DNA from: Artocarpus heterophyllus
Lineage: Eukaryota; Streptophyta; Magnoliopsida; Rosales; Moraceae
DNA: 64,000 nt
Reading direction: 5' to 3'
NCBI GenBank assembly: GCA_025403435.1
Contig: CM046344.1
Coordinates: forward strand, 23,320,047-23,384,046
The position numbers and the translations under genes were made by a program. Below, piece after piece: positions 11,018-22,745 of this stretch; the first letter of the stretch is position 1, and every line of letters begins with the position of its first letter. The notes beneath the pieces are model-generated. The model saw nothing but the letters and a program-made list of their open reading frames with translations, had not been told where the DNA came from and did no database searches.

Positions 11018-12954
11018 TATTTATATATAGGTCCAACAAAGCCCACATATACCAAAGAATCTTCTTCTTACTCAAGCTCAAATATTAACTGAAATAATCT
11101 TAGAGACAATTGCTCAGAGTAATGGTACAGGTGTACAGGTGCCTTGTTGTTAGGGAAAAACACAAGATTCTGAATTGAAGTAAAATTCGACGTTCCACCT
11201 TGCATTAACAAGAATTACAAAAAATAAAAGAATATTCCTTTAAATTATTAATCTCTTTAAAATCCTTCCATCCTAACACCTTTTAGTAAATTAATTAATG
11301 TCATAAAATTAAAAAAGATCTCAAGTTTATCTTGACATATAGTTTTCTTCACGTCTATACCTAATTGTAATTGAAGGCAATTATAATGTCTGATTTTTAT
11401 CGCATCTCGTATCAAGGGTGGAATATTTATGGGATTGATCATTTGAAAGGTTATTAATTTTCTGATTAATTCTTGAAAATGTAAGGTTTAATATTGCACG
11501 GAGAAAATTTTTGTAATTGTCCCTAACTGTTATTATGGTTATGGAGATCAACAATCACATATTACACTTTTGTTCCCCCTTTTTTTTTTCCTTTTCTTTA
11601 GAACTTAGAGGTTGGAGATTTGAACTGTATTATCATATTTTAAATAACGTGTGTGATTACAGTTAAGCTATATTAGCAACCATATTGTTGTTCCCTCATA
11701 ATTGATAATGTTTATAATAATTTATATAAAGGAACAACAAAACACTTATGGGATCCACGTTCGTATGTAGTTCTGAACAACGAGGGTTGGTTGTCAGCAT
11801 TCTCCATGGAATTAAGGACACGAAAACACAGTGTTATTCTGGTGCATATAAAATCAGATTTCATGTTGTTTCGAGAAAAAGGAAAAAAAAAAAGAAATCA
11901 TATTCCACGGAAGCTGTTTTAGAATGAATAAGTGGAAATGAAATTTGCAAGGACTGTTTGGTTTTCTTTGCCAACTAATTATGTTGGCACCTGTATCCCT
12001 TTGTCCAGTTTCTTCTGTTGTTAATTGCTGTCGCTAACTTTGTCGCTTTTGCAGCATTTCATGAAAAAAATATAGTGCCCACCAAATTGCTTGCACAAAT
12101 GATTTAGGTCCCACCCACTAGACAAACACTTGTAAGGGGCAACACAAACACTTGTAAGGGGCAACACACCCCTGGCTAACATATTTAGCAAATGCGAAAA
12201 GGAGGATGCCCTACATTGTAAAACCTCACTTCAGTGTGACAAATTTGCCACTTTCTCTTTATAAAAAGGGATCAACTTTTCTGCAAGTTGCATAGGAAAG
12301 CACTTTGTGGATACTTATTCTAATTTTGATGAGAACTTTTAGGCTGATTTAAGACCACATAACTAGTCTCATAGACCCACAATTTTTGGCTTTCCTCGTT
12401 TTCCTTCAATGTTTCTGAAAATATTCTGATTCTTCCTCTCTTATTATTGTTCCAATAGGCCATGCCTCAGCAAGTAATGCTTAAACTAAAAAAAGGTTGC
12501 AAACTAGCAGAAAATATTGGTTGGAAAGAAAAGGCTTTTGGTCCATAGGTATTTAGGAATTATCCCTTGTGGGGTCTTTTTGATTAATCTCGCCAAAAAA
12601 AAAAAAAAAAAAAAAAAGAACAGAAGCTTTAAAAGAAGGAAGAAAGTGTGGGAGATACATTTAATACCTTACCAAGGAGCAACGATAAAAATATAGCTTC
12701 GGCTTATTTTATATCCAAACAAATGAAATATGTTTCATTATGGGTTTGGTCAAGAAAAGGAGTACTTGAATATTATTAAGCAGCACTGGCCTTCTGCATT
12801 AACAATTACATTTTCAATTGAAAATGTGATTTTTGGGAAATAGCAAAACACACAACAAGTAACCAGATGAGCTGTGATGTGCTTGATTTGCATATGCAAT
12901 TGCAATTTAAGGGGTGCATTCCCTTGTCATTGTCGGGATTGTGTGCTCTTCAAA
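11018..12954. other. AT-rich intergenic region
   Basis: No gene recognised on either strand. Contains a small tandem duplication (12122-12165) and a poly-A run near 12594-12617. Confidence 0.5.
12122..12165. repeat. Tandem duplication of a 22-bp unit
   Basis: Two exact head-to-tail copies (12122-12143 and 12144-12165) of ACAAACACTTGTAAGGGGC plus AAC. Probably a simple local duplication. Confidence 0.9.
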
Positions 12955-15266
12955 GCCTATATTATGTAAATATATTTTTTGAAATCAATAATATTGAGGT
13001 TATTTTAGTATATCTTATGTGCATAAATATAATTGACTAAATGTCCACTTAATCATATAATATGTAGTTGTGTGAAGTTTATAGCTATTCATAGAAGACA
13101 TAAATACAAGTTATCTTATGATTAAATAAATATAATTCATAGTCGATAAATAAAGTTGGACACTTTATTTATGTTTAGGTTATAGTAAATTCATCGATGA
13201 TTTGTCTTGATCATATATGAATTTACCGGTATAGTTTGTCAAAACTGAACTTGATCATAAATGAGATTTGATTAACTTTAAAATGACTGTCAAACTTATT
13301 AAATTTTATAGGCATTGTTTTTACTTTAATCTTAATTTTGAATTAATTATAATTTCATATTTATAAATGTAATTCTATTTGAGTTGCTAATAATTGAGAC
13401 TCAATGGAGAATCAATATTCTTAGTGACTTGGTGGGAGCATTTATTGATAGGAAATTATGGAAATAATTTAAAATTTGTATTATATATCTCTTGATTGGT
13501 TTTCGGTGCTTGATCATTAGATTTTTTGGCCAAAGTGTGTCAACATTTATTATAAATTAATTTTCATAATTAAGATTGTTGAAATTGATCATTAGAGAAA
13601 ACCAGCAAGTGTCAAGGTACAAGATATAATTAAATTGATTGTTCAATCGAGATATCAATTTAATTATGATATAGTATAAAGGATTGTAAAGTAATGTAAC
13701 AATGTGACATGGGTTGACAATCTAATTCCTTAGTGGAGTGCAATTTCGATCTTTTAATGGAATAGATTTGAAATTAAATAATTGGTTAACTATTTGGAGC
13801 AATATTTGTGTGTACCCATTTATTCCCAAAACTAACTCATTTAATTGATCATACCACTATAAGTCTAATTAAATGGTACATTAGCTAATTGGACCTTGAG
13901 CCCAAAAATAGAACATGCAGACTATTTGGCACAATTTTAAAGTGCCATATGGAGGAATTTTAATTTAATTGGTATTTTGCTATGTAGGATTCTTTTTAGA
14001 GATTTTAGATATTCAAGTTACTTATTAATTTAAATTAAATCTAAGTAAATAAAGTATCTGAGATTTACGTTGTAATTGATTTTTTGTAAAAAATTGATTT
14101 GTTAGAATTCAAATTAATATATATTTTTTAGTGATAAAAAATTGTAATTAAAGTGCCATTCATGGGATATCATGATCTTTTGGGTGGTACACTACCTCTG
14201 CTTTAGTGCAAACGATGGAGTGAACCACCCATCAAGCTTAACGTGGGAGTTAGGCTCCCAGGGGTAAAAGTTTAATAAAAAAATTAAAAAAAAAAAACAA
14301 AAAAGGCTTGTGTATATTATAATAGGGGTGGCAAAATGGGTTGGCGAGTCGGGTTCGTGCCGGGTTGGAGTTAATTTTTACAAAATTAGGTCGACACTAA
14401 CCTGACCCGTGACACGAACGGGTTGAGAATTCTCAACCCTAACACGACCCGTTTTGACACGGGTTGACACGAACACGACCCGTGTCAACTCGTTTCTTCT
14501 ACATAGTGTCAAAAAATAATGACCCGTGACCCGATTTTGACCCGTGACCCGATTATGACCCGCAACCCGCCTCTAACCCGCCCACATTAATATATATAAT
14601 ATTAAAAAAAATAAAATTAGAAGAGTTTCATACCACTTCAACAAGAAGATGAGTGATAAGAGAGGTAGGGTTTGATATTTTAAGAGCTTATATTATATAT
14701 GAAATAATATTAATTTTTTTAAAGTTAATTAATTAAATATGAGTTAGAAACGGGTCATTTTAGTGTTAGACAAGTTGACCCGAACACGACTCGTTTTTTG
14801 ACGGGTCAGTTTTGGGTCGACACTAAAATGACTCGTGGTCAAATTTTTTGACACTAACTCGCAAAAAAACGTGTCGGATTCATGTCGTGTCGTCGTGTTG
14901 CAACCTGTATTGCCGGCCCTATATTATATATAAGGTTTTGCTTTCTTTTGGGTTTTGACGTGAATCTTTCCACAGAGCCAAAAGCAAGAAGAAAATAGAA
15001 TAAAAAAAGAATCACGTAAAAGTTCTATTCCTCCTCCTTCTTAAGAGAAGAACACAGAGAAAAAACTTTAGGGTTTTCTTGTGTGACTCGGGCTCTAGAA
15101 GATTCTGTTGTTAGAGAAATCAAACCTAAGTCAAGGAATTTATCTGTAGTTAAAGAAATCAAAACTAAGTCAAGAAAACTCATTTTCAATTTTCTCTGAC
15201 ATTGATTTTTGTGTTCATCTTTGCTAATCTATTTTAATTATTGTAGTGCAAACGGTGTCCACTCGC
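12955..15266 (+). repeat. Old, diverged Copia-type LTR (host of later insertions)
   Basis: Blocks occur in the same order as in the modern Copia LTRs here: AATAAAGTTGGACACTTTAT near 13147, GATTTGTCTTGATCAT near 13198, then an ACTTTAATCTTA block near 13321, followed by a long tail. It is heavily diverged. It continues after the inserted chromovirus at about 37064-37180. A hAT-type MITE sits inside it at 14323. The outer ends are approximate. Confidence 0.5.
14323..14921. mobile_element. hAT-type non-autonomous element (MITE)
   Basis: 599 bp with terminal inverted repeats TAGGGGTGGCAA / TTGCCGGCCCTA (10 of 12 match). It is flanked by an 8-bp duplication TATTATAA (14315-14322) / TATTATAT (14922-14929), one mismatch; 8 bp is the hAT hallmark. 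The interior is rich in repeated GACCCG / CGGGTC words in both orientations and has no ORF. Confidence 0.8.
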
Positions 15267-15532
15267 CTAGTTGTAATGCCCAGAGATTAATTAAGCATGA
15301 TTAGTATGTAAAATGGTGAATTAGTGTACCTTATTGGAATTTAAACTTAATCTATTTATTTTGCAGTATGTTTCTAATTAACTTCACTATTAATTATCTT
15401 AAATTTTGGAACAAAACAATTTATCAAATTCTAAATAAATCCCCTCTTACAAAACTGAGACAAATCTGGAACTACCTCACTGAAACCATGTGCAGGTCAT
15501 GTTTTTATCTCAAAACCACTCCATTACTCAGC

Positions 15533-15540
15533 ATAAAAGG
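15533..15540 (+). promoter_or_regulatory. Probable TATA box of the chromovirus LTR
   Basis: ATAAAAGG in CAGCATAAAAGGGGAGCTC, followed within about 30 nt by a pyrimidine-rich initiator tract (CCTCTTGCCCTCACTCTCC). This implies a short U3 and a long R-U5. The 3' LTR keeps a variant (GCATGAAAGG) near 35186. Confidence 0.5.
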
Positions 15541-15576
15541 GGAGCTCACTCCCTCTTGCCCTCACTCTCCCTCATT

Positions 15577-15577
15577 T

Positions 15578-15608
<31 letters not shown>

Positions 15609-15612
15609 CTCG
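15577..15612 (+). repeat. CT/CTTT microsatellite in the chromovirus LTR
   Basis: A run of CT and CTTT units downstream of the TATA-like box. A shorter version is in the 3' LTR near 35230. Confidence 0.8.
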
Positions 15613-16099
15613 TCTTTCCCTTTTTCCTCTCTCTCAACACCCTCTTCTCTCTCTCTTCCTCTGATTGTCTAGCCAATCCGAGGCCAAGAAACAAGGTTCA
15701 AGTCAACTCAAATTAGCTCAAAACTTCAAATTTGAGGTTAGCTCTCTCTCTCTCTCTCTTCCTCTTTAAAGTTTCAAAGTTTGGTTTCAAAATTTTAAAT
15801 CTTCCTTGAATGATGTAATCCGAGCTTCCTTAAGCTCAAATATGTAGAATGTGATTTACTATGAATCTAAGCTAGTTTGAACAAAAATCGAGCTAAACTA
15901 AGTTTTTGCCCTTTTTTCATTTTTGGAATAATTTGTAAATTTATGTGAAAAACTTGTTAGAAAGTGTTTAAATATGTTCTATCATGCTATTTAATCACTT
16001 TTGGACATTACCCCCATCCTCTAAGAACTGAGAAAAATTAAGTTTAAATGAGCTTTTGAGCTCAAGGAGGGCGAGACTCGAAATCTGGAATTTTTCAAA

Positions 16100-16260
16100 T
16101 TTCAATAGTTCGGTAGGCTGGATTCAAAAGTTTTGCAAGCCGAACCCATTTTTTCAGCAGGCCAGATTCAAGTAGTTCGGTAGGCCGTACTCAAGTGGCC
16201 GGTAGGCTGAACATTGTTGTTCGGCAGGTTGGACTAGGGAAAACGACAAGCCGATAGGGC
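16100..16260 (+). repeat. Cluster of GGCAGGCCGA-type near-palindromes in chromovirus LTR
   Basis: Degenerate units (GGTAGGCTGG, GCAAGCCGAA, GCAGGCCAGA, GGTAGGCCGT, GGTAGGCTGA, GGCAGGTTGG, ACAAGCCGAT) at intervals of about 20-30 nt, lying several hundred bp downstream of the TATA-like box. The 3' LTR has the equivalent cluster at 35750-35900. Confidence 0.75.
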
Positions 16261-17443
16261 TATATGAAAATGGTTATTTTCCACTAATTTTCACTATTTA
16301 AAGCATAAATAAAGATTTTAACCTTGAGGCATGATTTCTTGATAGCTAAAGGCACACGAAGACACCATGAAATAAATAGCATACTAGGTAGAATGCTCTA
16401 AGTTAGGTATTGACGAATCAATTTACACCTAAGGTTGTTCGCGGTTCTGAGAATTTAACGCATAGTAGGCTAGGCTTGCGGTGTATCTGATATCATGCTA
16501 AATAATGAGGTAGGACTCTAGCCCCCCTTTCTTTGTTAGCCATGGATTTAAAAGTGTTTTGGCCACAAGGTATACCTCTTGACAATGATTTTCAGAAATG
16601 ATTGTGATGTATTTATTTGGTTATTTTAGCAATTGTTGAATTGTGAAATGTTCATAAATGAACGAAATAATGAAAGTAAATCAGAAAACTCTGTAATATG
16701 AAACTTGAATAATGATAGTACCGAACAAGTTAGAAACACCATTTGGAATGATATACTAGGGCATGATGCCATGTTTAGAGATCAGGTCATGTGGAGAGCG
16801 ACCTTGAGGGCAGGTCCTAAAATCCAATGGGGCCACTACGGTGGTGATTCTTTTAATGGCTTTGCTCAAGATAAAATGATAAAAGTAGCTTCAAGTAAAT
16901 GTTGGACCGATGGCAAGCATGAGGTTAAAAGAAACTTATTACTGTGTTTTTATAACCTTGGTATTAATGAAAAATTATATATTAAAGTCAATGTTTTCAA
17001 AGCTTAAGTCCTACTGAGCCTTCCACTTATAGTTTTATTGTTTTAAAATTTTCTCCCCTTTTGGTGGTTTGCGGCATAGTACTGACTGGGACGCTACTAA
17101 TCAAATGTGTGGGCTATAGGACTTTTATAATTAAGTTTTTGCTTACTTAATCAAGGCATGTATTACTTAATCATTCTTTATTTAGATTGAATTGTGGTTG
17201 TATATATCTATGTCGATACTATATGTGTGTACAAATGTAACTCTTGTATGGCCCGACTCCTATTTATTAGTTTTTATTATTTTACGCTACTTTAGCTTAG
17301 AGGTAATTTTTCTAATAATTTTTAAATCTACCATGTTTTTATAAATAATGCTGTTAATTAATTGGCAAGTTTAATTAAACTTTGGTTTAATTACTTTAAT
17401 TAATCAACCATGTCACCACCTAGTTTTAGGTTTGTGACAGATT

Positions 17444-17455
17444 TGGTATCAAAGC
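17444..17455 (+). other. Primer binding site (tRNA-iMet type)
   Basis: TGGTATCAAAGC, one mismatch from the plant initiator-Met complement TGGTATCAGAGC, four nt after the 5' LTR end. A short hairpin AGGTT-TTG-AACCT (17459-17471) follows directly. Confidence 0.9.
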
Positions 17456-17543
17456 ACTAGGTTTTGAACCTTGGGAATCGCGCACACATAGGTACAACAA
17501 TGAAGAACCACTGAAGTCCAACTTTGTTTTTAGAATTGAGAGA

Positions 17544-18377
17544 ATGGCACCTAGGCGGCGTCCAGCTACTGTTGATGCAAATCCTGCTAATGATGAAGGC
17601 ATGATGGGATCTATGTTTTTTGCTTTTTGGCATATGGCGGCAAGGGGAAGGCATGATGATTCTGAGGCAAGTCGCTGGCATGAATATTTCAAGGAGTTTC
17701 AACGTACGGCCATCCTAACTTTTGACTAAAATGGGGACTTACAGGCAGCCAAGTATTGGTTAGATTCGATGGTAAAGCATTTAGATACTCTTGGAATACC
17801 AACAGAATACCAAGTTGAATTTGCAGCTGACAAACTGGAGGGAACTGCAAACACCTAGTGAAAGTAGGCCAAATGCATGGAAAATAATAAAAACATGGAC
17901 TGGGATAGATTTGAAGAATTATTCTACGAGCGCTATTTTTCGCAAGGATATAGAGATCAAAAGATCGCTGAATTCTACCGATTGGAACAAGACGACATGA
18001 TAGTCCAAAAATATGAAGCAATGTTCACTGAATTGGCCAGATCTGCTGCATCCGCCATGGCTTTTGATTAGAAAAAGTGTATTAAGTTTCAAGAAGGGCT
18101 TAAAGGATCCATTTGACAACAATGATTGCCTTGCAAATCCGAAATTATGGTGAGTTGGTAGCGTTAGCTTTGTCAGTGGAAAGTGACAATGCTACCTATT
18201 AAGAGAACAGGGTGAGGACTTCAAGAGGGCCCCAAAGGAACAACAAGAGAGGTAATAACAATCGTTAAGCTCAAGTGAAGAATTAGCATGGTAATGCCAA
18301 TAGTGGGAGTAGTAGTTCTTCAAGTAGCAGATTAGGCAATCCTCACAACCTCCATTGTCGCTACTACTAGCAATCAG
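17544..18377 (+). pseudogene. Chromovirus gag, 5' portion (interrupted in the zinc knuckle)
   Basis: Structural protein for packaging element RNA. ATG at 17544 reads MAPRRRPATVDANPANDEG, matching the gag start of the minus-strand chromovirus (47587). Downstream, in shifting frames: YFKEFQRTAILTFD, FEELFYERYFSQGYRDQK, FYRLEQDDMIVQKYEAMF and ELARSAASAMAFD. Several stops and frameshifts break it (first stop at 17727-17729). It ends at the zinc knuckle, whose residues CRYY*QSEH (18355-18382) are cut by the Copia insertion; the rest (IKRNC) resumes at 31247. The second Cys is Tyr and the following codon is a stop, so the knuckle is dead on both counts. Confidence 0.85.
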
Positions 18378-19814
18378 AACACTGTTAGATATGTATGCCC
18401 TAGGGAATAAAAATGTAACAAGTTTTTGGAGACATTTTTATCAATAAAGAATTTATTCATTATTTTATATACCAAATCTTGTCCTCTTTATGTTCATATT
18501 TGTTGAATGTATGTTAAGCAAACAATAGTCTGAGACTGTCGGTCTAAACCTTAAGAATTGGGCATATGATGGACAGATTATACGGAAGACACAATTTTTA
18601 AGGTGATGGTCTAAAACATAAGATCCGCAATCAAGGGAATAAATTTGGGCGCTTTATTCATGCAAAGATTGTTATGTCGTCAATATCCCTTTTGGGAGAT
18701 GGTTTGTCTTGACCATCGAAAGTGGACTCCGTGAATAAAAACATTGGCATGTTGTCATAGGTGACGATGTGTTAGATCGGGACATAAAGTGAATTGATTT
18801 GGATTAATAATTCTATCTCGACAAATCAATTCACTTTAGACAATCATTTGTGTTGTATCTTAATCCTGAGATGAATAGTGGGCCCGTTTCTTGACTTGTG
18901 TCTTTTGATGTACCAAAGGGTGACACCCACATCTTAATAGTGGTATGCATGCTGGTACGTTGGAGGCATGATTCATGATGGCGTAGACTTGTTATTCATA
19001 GATATGGAATCCATAGCTCCTATTTAGGAGTAATTATATCCTCTTATATGCGTTGTCCTGTAATTGAAAAATTGAAGCGCTCAACCATTTGGATACATAG
19101 GTGCAACCAAATGGTATACTATGTTTGGATAGTAAGTTTTCTGATAGTGAGATAATGAAACGTAAGATAAAAAATTGAGAAGGTAAGACAGAACTTGTCC
19201 TTAAGCCGATTATGGACTATCATATGGGGAAACGATACACTATGATATGTCATGGAGACTTAGCTATACGAGCTTCGTAATTCTATATAGTTCGAGAGTG
19301 CAGCTCCAAGCTTTTAGTGGAGTAGCATTGGAGTTGATAATTATGAAATGTATATCTGGGATATTGGGTTTCATAATTATCGGGAGCTTGAACTATATAG
19401 GTCCATTTGGTCTCCTTTGTTAGCTCACAACATCTTGTAATGACACGACGTGCTTTTCTAATAATTGGTGACTCATGTCAGATTTATCAGATTGGTTAAA
19501 ATTTGGAAGAATTAAATAATTTATGTCTGTTTATCGGTTGAATTAATTTTGTGATGAAATTAATTCAAGATAAACTTATAAAATTATTGGATCGGATAAT
19601 TCTTGTCTGTTTATCGATTGATTTAATTTTGGATAAATTAGATCAAGATAAACTTGTAGAATTATTGGGAATTCATTTATTTTCTTAGAGATTATCTAGA
19701 CAAAGTTGTTTTGATCAGATAACTTCTCTATTGGGTTATTTGAATTAAAACTGAGACTTTATCCTATAGAATTTTGGGTGGAAAATAAAAGATTCGTGGA
19801 GAGTTTTTATTCGA

Positions 19815-19876
19815 CAGTTCAACCTGTCGATGGACGTGTTCGGCCGGCCGATGGGACCTGTTCGGCCTATCGATCA
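19815..19876 (+). repeat. TCGGCC-GCCGA near-palindrome cluster upstream of the Copia TATA
   Basis: Units TTCAACCTGTCGATGG, TTCGGCCGGCCGATGG and TTCGGCCTATCGATC are spaced about 20-25 nt and end roughly 115 bp upstream of the TATA box, an enhancer-like position. Confidence 0.75.
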
Positions 19877-19991
19877 GCGAAGGATAAGATCACGCATTTT
19901 CACGCGGATCTTATTAGATATTGATCCAAATTTCATTCTGATCTGAGTTTTGGGACTTAATCTGATAAGGACTGACCCTAGGACCAATTTC

Positions 19992-19999
19992 TATAAATA
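19992..19999 (+). promoter_or_regulatory. TATA box of the Copia LTR
   Basis: TATAAATA in TTTCTATAAATAGGGAG. It is conserved at 28267-28274, 30265-30272 and 30837-30844 in the other LTR copies. Transcription should start about 30 nt downstream, giving a U3 of about 1.6 kb. Confidence 0.75.
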
Positions 20000-20398
20000 G
20001 GGAGTGATTCTCACAAGTTACTAAGATCAATTGAGAGATTAAGAGTGATACTCTGCTAAGTGAGATTAAAAAAAAAACTCCCTGACAACTTTTGTTCACA
20101 TATCATGAACACTTGCTTTGGGTTCTCTCGATTGGTTGGAAGGAGAGTCACCGATGGAAGAGCTGTACGTGTGAGCCCACACTCACTCCGGTCGTGGATA
20201 GAGAATAGTAAAGAAGACCAGTTGGTTGAGGTTCTTTTGGAACGTTACTTCTCTACACGCATTACGGAGGTTCTTCTGCAAACAAAGGTTAGTAAGATTT
20301 GGTTAATTTATACATATAGCATGTCAAACTTGTGTTTTAAAAATTACTCTGATATAATTTTTTTTAAAAATTCCGCTGCACACTCTGATTCCAACAAT

Positions 20399-20410
20399 TG
20401 GTATCAGAGA
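20399..20410 (+). other. Copia primer binding site (tRNA-iMet type)
   Basis: TGGTATCAGAGA, matching the plant initiator-Met complement except at the last base, begins two nt after the 5' LTR end. Confidence 0.88.
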
Positions 20411-21927
20411 CATAGTTTTTACATAAATTTACAAGTTTGTGATCATGTTATATGTGTAAATTTTGTGATCTTAATCTATCCTATGCTTGAATTTAATTTT
20501 ATAGAGAGTTGGCACTCTAGTTTTCTATATATTATATATGTTGTCATGAATTATGTGGTAAATGTTTATTAATTAATTATGGTTGATTAAATTGTTATTT
20601 AATTAATTATTAATTAATTAATTTATGCTGGTTATGGTTCCTTAGAGGTTAGAATGTGTATCAAACTTTTTCATATAATTAGATAGCGGACTATCATCTT
20701 CATCTAGGAATTATTATTTAGTTTTAAATTTGTAAGAATTTTGTAATTAAATAATTATTCAGAGAAGACAGATCTAGAAGATTAATGATAATGCTCATAG
20801 GTATTTCCCGAGTCTTTAATTTTATGTTTTGAATTGTTGAAAATAAAATTGATGAATTGCATTAAAAATTGTATTTTCTAGAATGGAGATTTCTACTCGG
20901 TCGGCATGCCAAACCTTACAATTCGGTAGGCCGATGGTCATAGATCGGTAGGCTAGACGTGTGGTTCGACAGGCCGTCAGTAGCACATAAATCGGCAAGC
21001 TCTGCCTGCAGGCCGAACTTCTAGTTCGGTAGGCCAAACTTTCATGGGTCAACAGGACATTTTTTTGATCGGCAGGCCGAGGAAGCATGACCGGCAGGCC
21101 GAGTCGACCGAGAGTTAAAAATTTTCCAGAAAAGGGGCAGTTTTTTAGGTGCAGTTTTAATTTTATTTTTGGGACGATTCTGAGAAACATTAAATTTGGA
21201 TATGACCGGAAATATGAAGTATTCGATTCATATAAGATTGAAGACTTGAAGATGGAAATTACATGAAGAAGGATATAACTTAAGGATTCAAGGATGAAGA
21301 ATCGATAATATGTCTCGATTATTCTCTTGTAATCTTAGTTTTTTGTTATCTAGGATGGAACCATAATATTACGGTTATTTATTATTTTGCTTGTAGCTTT
21401 GCTTAATTGCTTTGCTTGTTTGTATTATAATATGATTTGCCATGTATATTGATAACATGTCATATAGAATAGGGAGTGCCGCTCATATTAGAATTGTTCA
21501 TGCATAATTTTAAAATAAAACCTTGATTTCAAAAGATTGAGTGGGAGAAGGTTTTCAAAGAGAGAACCTAAGGCCTCCATCGTTGGTTCATAGGCAGAAC
21601 ATGGTGGTCCCGAACCCTAAGAAGGGATTTCTATCATGTACCAGATTAGACCTCTGAGAGAATAAGGTATTTTAGTATGATTTATGGTTGCACACCCCTG
21701 GGTGGTGATTATAAATCATGGATGGCATATATTAATCAGGAGGGGATCTGTGTTCCTGATTGAATTTGGCATGACTCCCCTAGGAGCTTGTTGAATTCTG
21801 AGTTAGGAATTATCGTTGTAAGGTTGTGATATTTTCAAGGTTTTGACACATAAACACATTTGTATGAGTTAGGAATTATGATATGTTTGCTTATATTTGG
21901 TATATGATTCTTTATTGTAAATTAAAA
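20411..21927 (+). other. Copia untranslated leader
   Basis: About 1.5 kb between the PBS and the gag ATG, without a recognised domain. It holds a second cluster of near-palindromes (20890-21110). The 122-aa minus-strand ORF here is a shadow of that repeat. Confidence 0.7.
20890..21110 (+). repeat. GGTAGGCCGA / GGCAGGCCGA cluster in the Copia leader
   Basis: About ten units, for example TTCGGTAGGCCGATGG, GATCGGTAGGCTAGAC, TTCGACAGGCCGTC, GATCGGCAGGCCGAGG and ACCGGCAGGCCGAGTC, at intervals of about 20-25 nt. Here the sense strand carries the AGGCCGA form, whereas the LTR cluster carries the CGGCCT form. Confidence 0.75.
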
Positions 21928-22745
21928 ATGTCTAAAAATGCTTTATCATCGATACTTGACAAAAACCTGTTAATAGGTGAGAACTATAACGATTGGAAAC
22001 AGAACCTAGATATCGTCCTGTCCTTTGAGAAACTGAAATATGTACTGATAACCCCTTGTCCTCCCGAGCCTATGGGAGACTCATCTAATGAGCAATTCCA
22101 AGCGTACGATCGCTGGAAAGATGCTATGTTATGGCCAGCATGAATAATGTGCTGCAGGCTCAACATTAGGATTATGAGACTGCAAAGCAGATCTTGGATA
22201 ATCTTGAGGATATGTTTGGAGGCTAGGCCATAACAAAGCAGCAAAGGGCGCTTTGGAAACTCTTAAACTACATACAGAGGCCGGGGACATCTGTAAAGGA
22301 GCATATGATGTTGGTCATGGGTTACCTCACTGAGGCTCAAACCAATGGAGCCGACATCGATGCTGAAACTCAGATGACTATGGTCTTTGAGACTCTGTCT
22401 ACGAAATTTATTCTGTTTAGAGCTACTTTTAATTTGATCAATAGACAGGATATGACCTTGACAGAACTGATGAAACAGTTACAAGAGTTTAAACTATTGA
22501 TCAGGGAGTCTCCTGCGGGTGGTGACGCCAACATGGTAGCTGCTTCTGGTTCCAATCCTAACATTGGGAATGGAAAGAAGCAACGAGCTAAGAACGAGAA
22601 GCCTTCTATTCTTGCTACTACCAAGAGCAAGAAAAAGAAGAAGAAGAACCCAAAGAAGCTTAAGTGCTTCTTCTGTGAGAAGGTCAAGCATATCAAGAAG
22701 CATTGCAAGGACTTCCTTTCCAAAAGAGGTAGGTGTGATCTTCTG
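21928..22745 (+). pseudogene. Copia gag
   Basis: Starts at ATG 21928 (MSKNALSSILDKNLLIGENY), with NYNDWKQNLDIVL typical of the Copia Gag N-terminus. The frame breaks after MLWPA (22141-22143). A second frame resumes at about 22305 with ETLSTKF and the EFKLLIRES segment. A Lys-rich linker leads to an intact CX2CX4HX4C zinc knuckle (CFFCEKVKHIKKHC, about 22664-22705). Needs at least one frameshift and stops to be ignored; non-functional. Confidence 0.88.

Larger units (their letters stand above)
15272..17439 (+). repeat. 5' LTR of the plus-strand chromovirus
   Basis: Begins TGTAATGCCC and ends GTGACA; 2168 bp. It carries a TATA-like box, a CT-rich tract just downstream of it, a GGCCTGCCGA-type cluster, and a block (16788-16850) shared with the minus-strand chromovirus LTRs. 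The short ORFs inside it (for example 16705-17007) are LTR shadows. Confidence 0.93.
18383..20396 (+). repeat. 5' LTR of the nested Copia element
   Basis: Starts TGTTAGATATG and ends TTCCAACA; 2014 bp. It is colinear with the LTRs at 896, 26636 and 28643. It contains the near-palindrome cluster at about 19815-19876 and an intact TATA box at 19992. Confidence 0.94.

Noticed and set aside
16705..17007. 100-aa ORF in the chromovirus LTR
   Set aside because: Not preserved in the 3' LTR or in the related LTRs; no domain.
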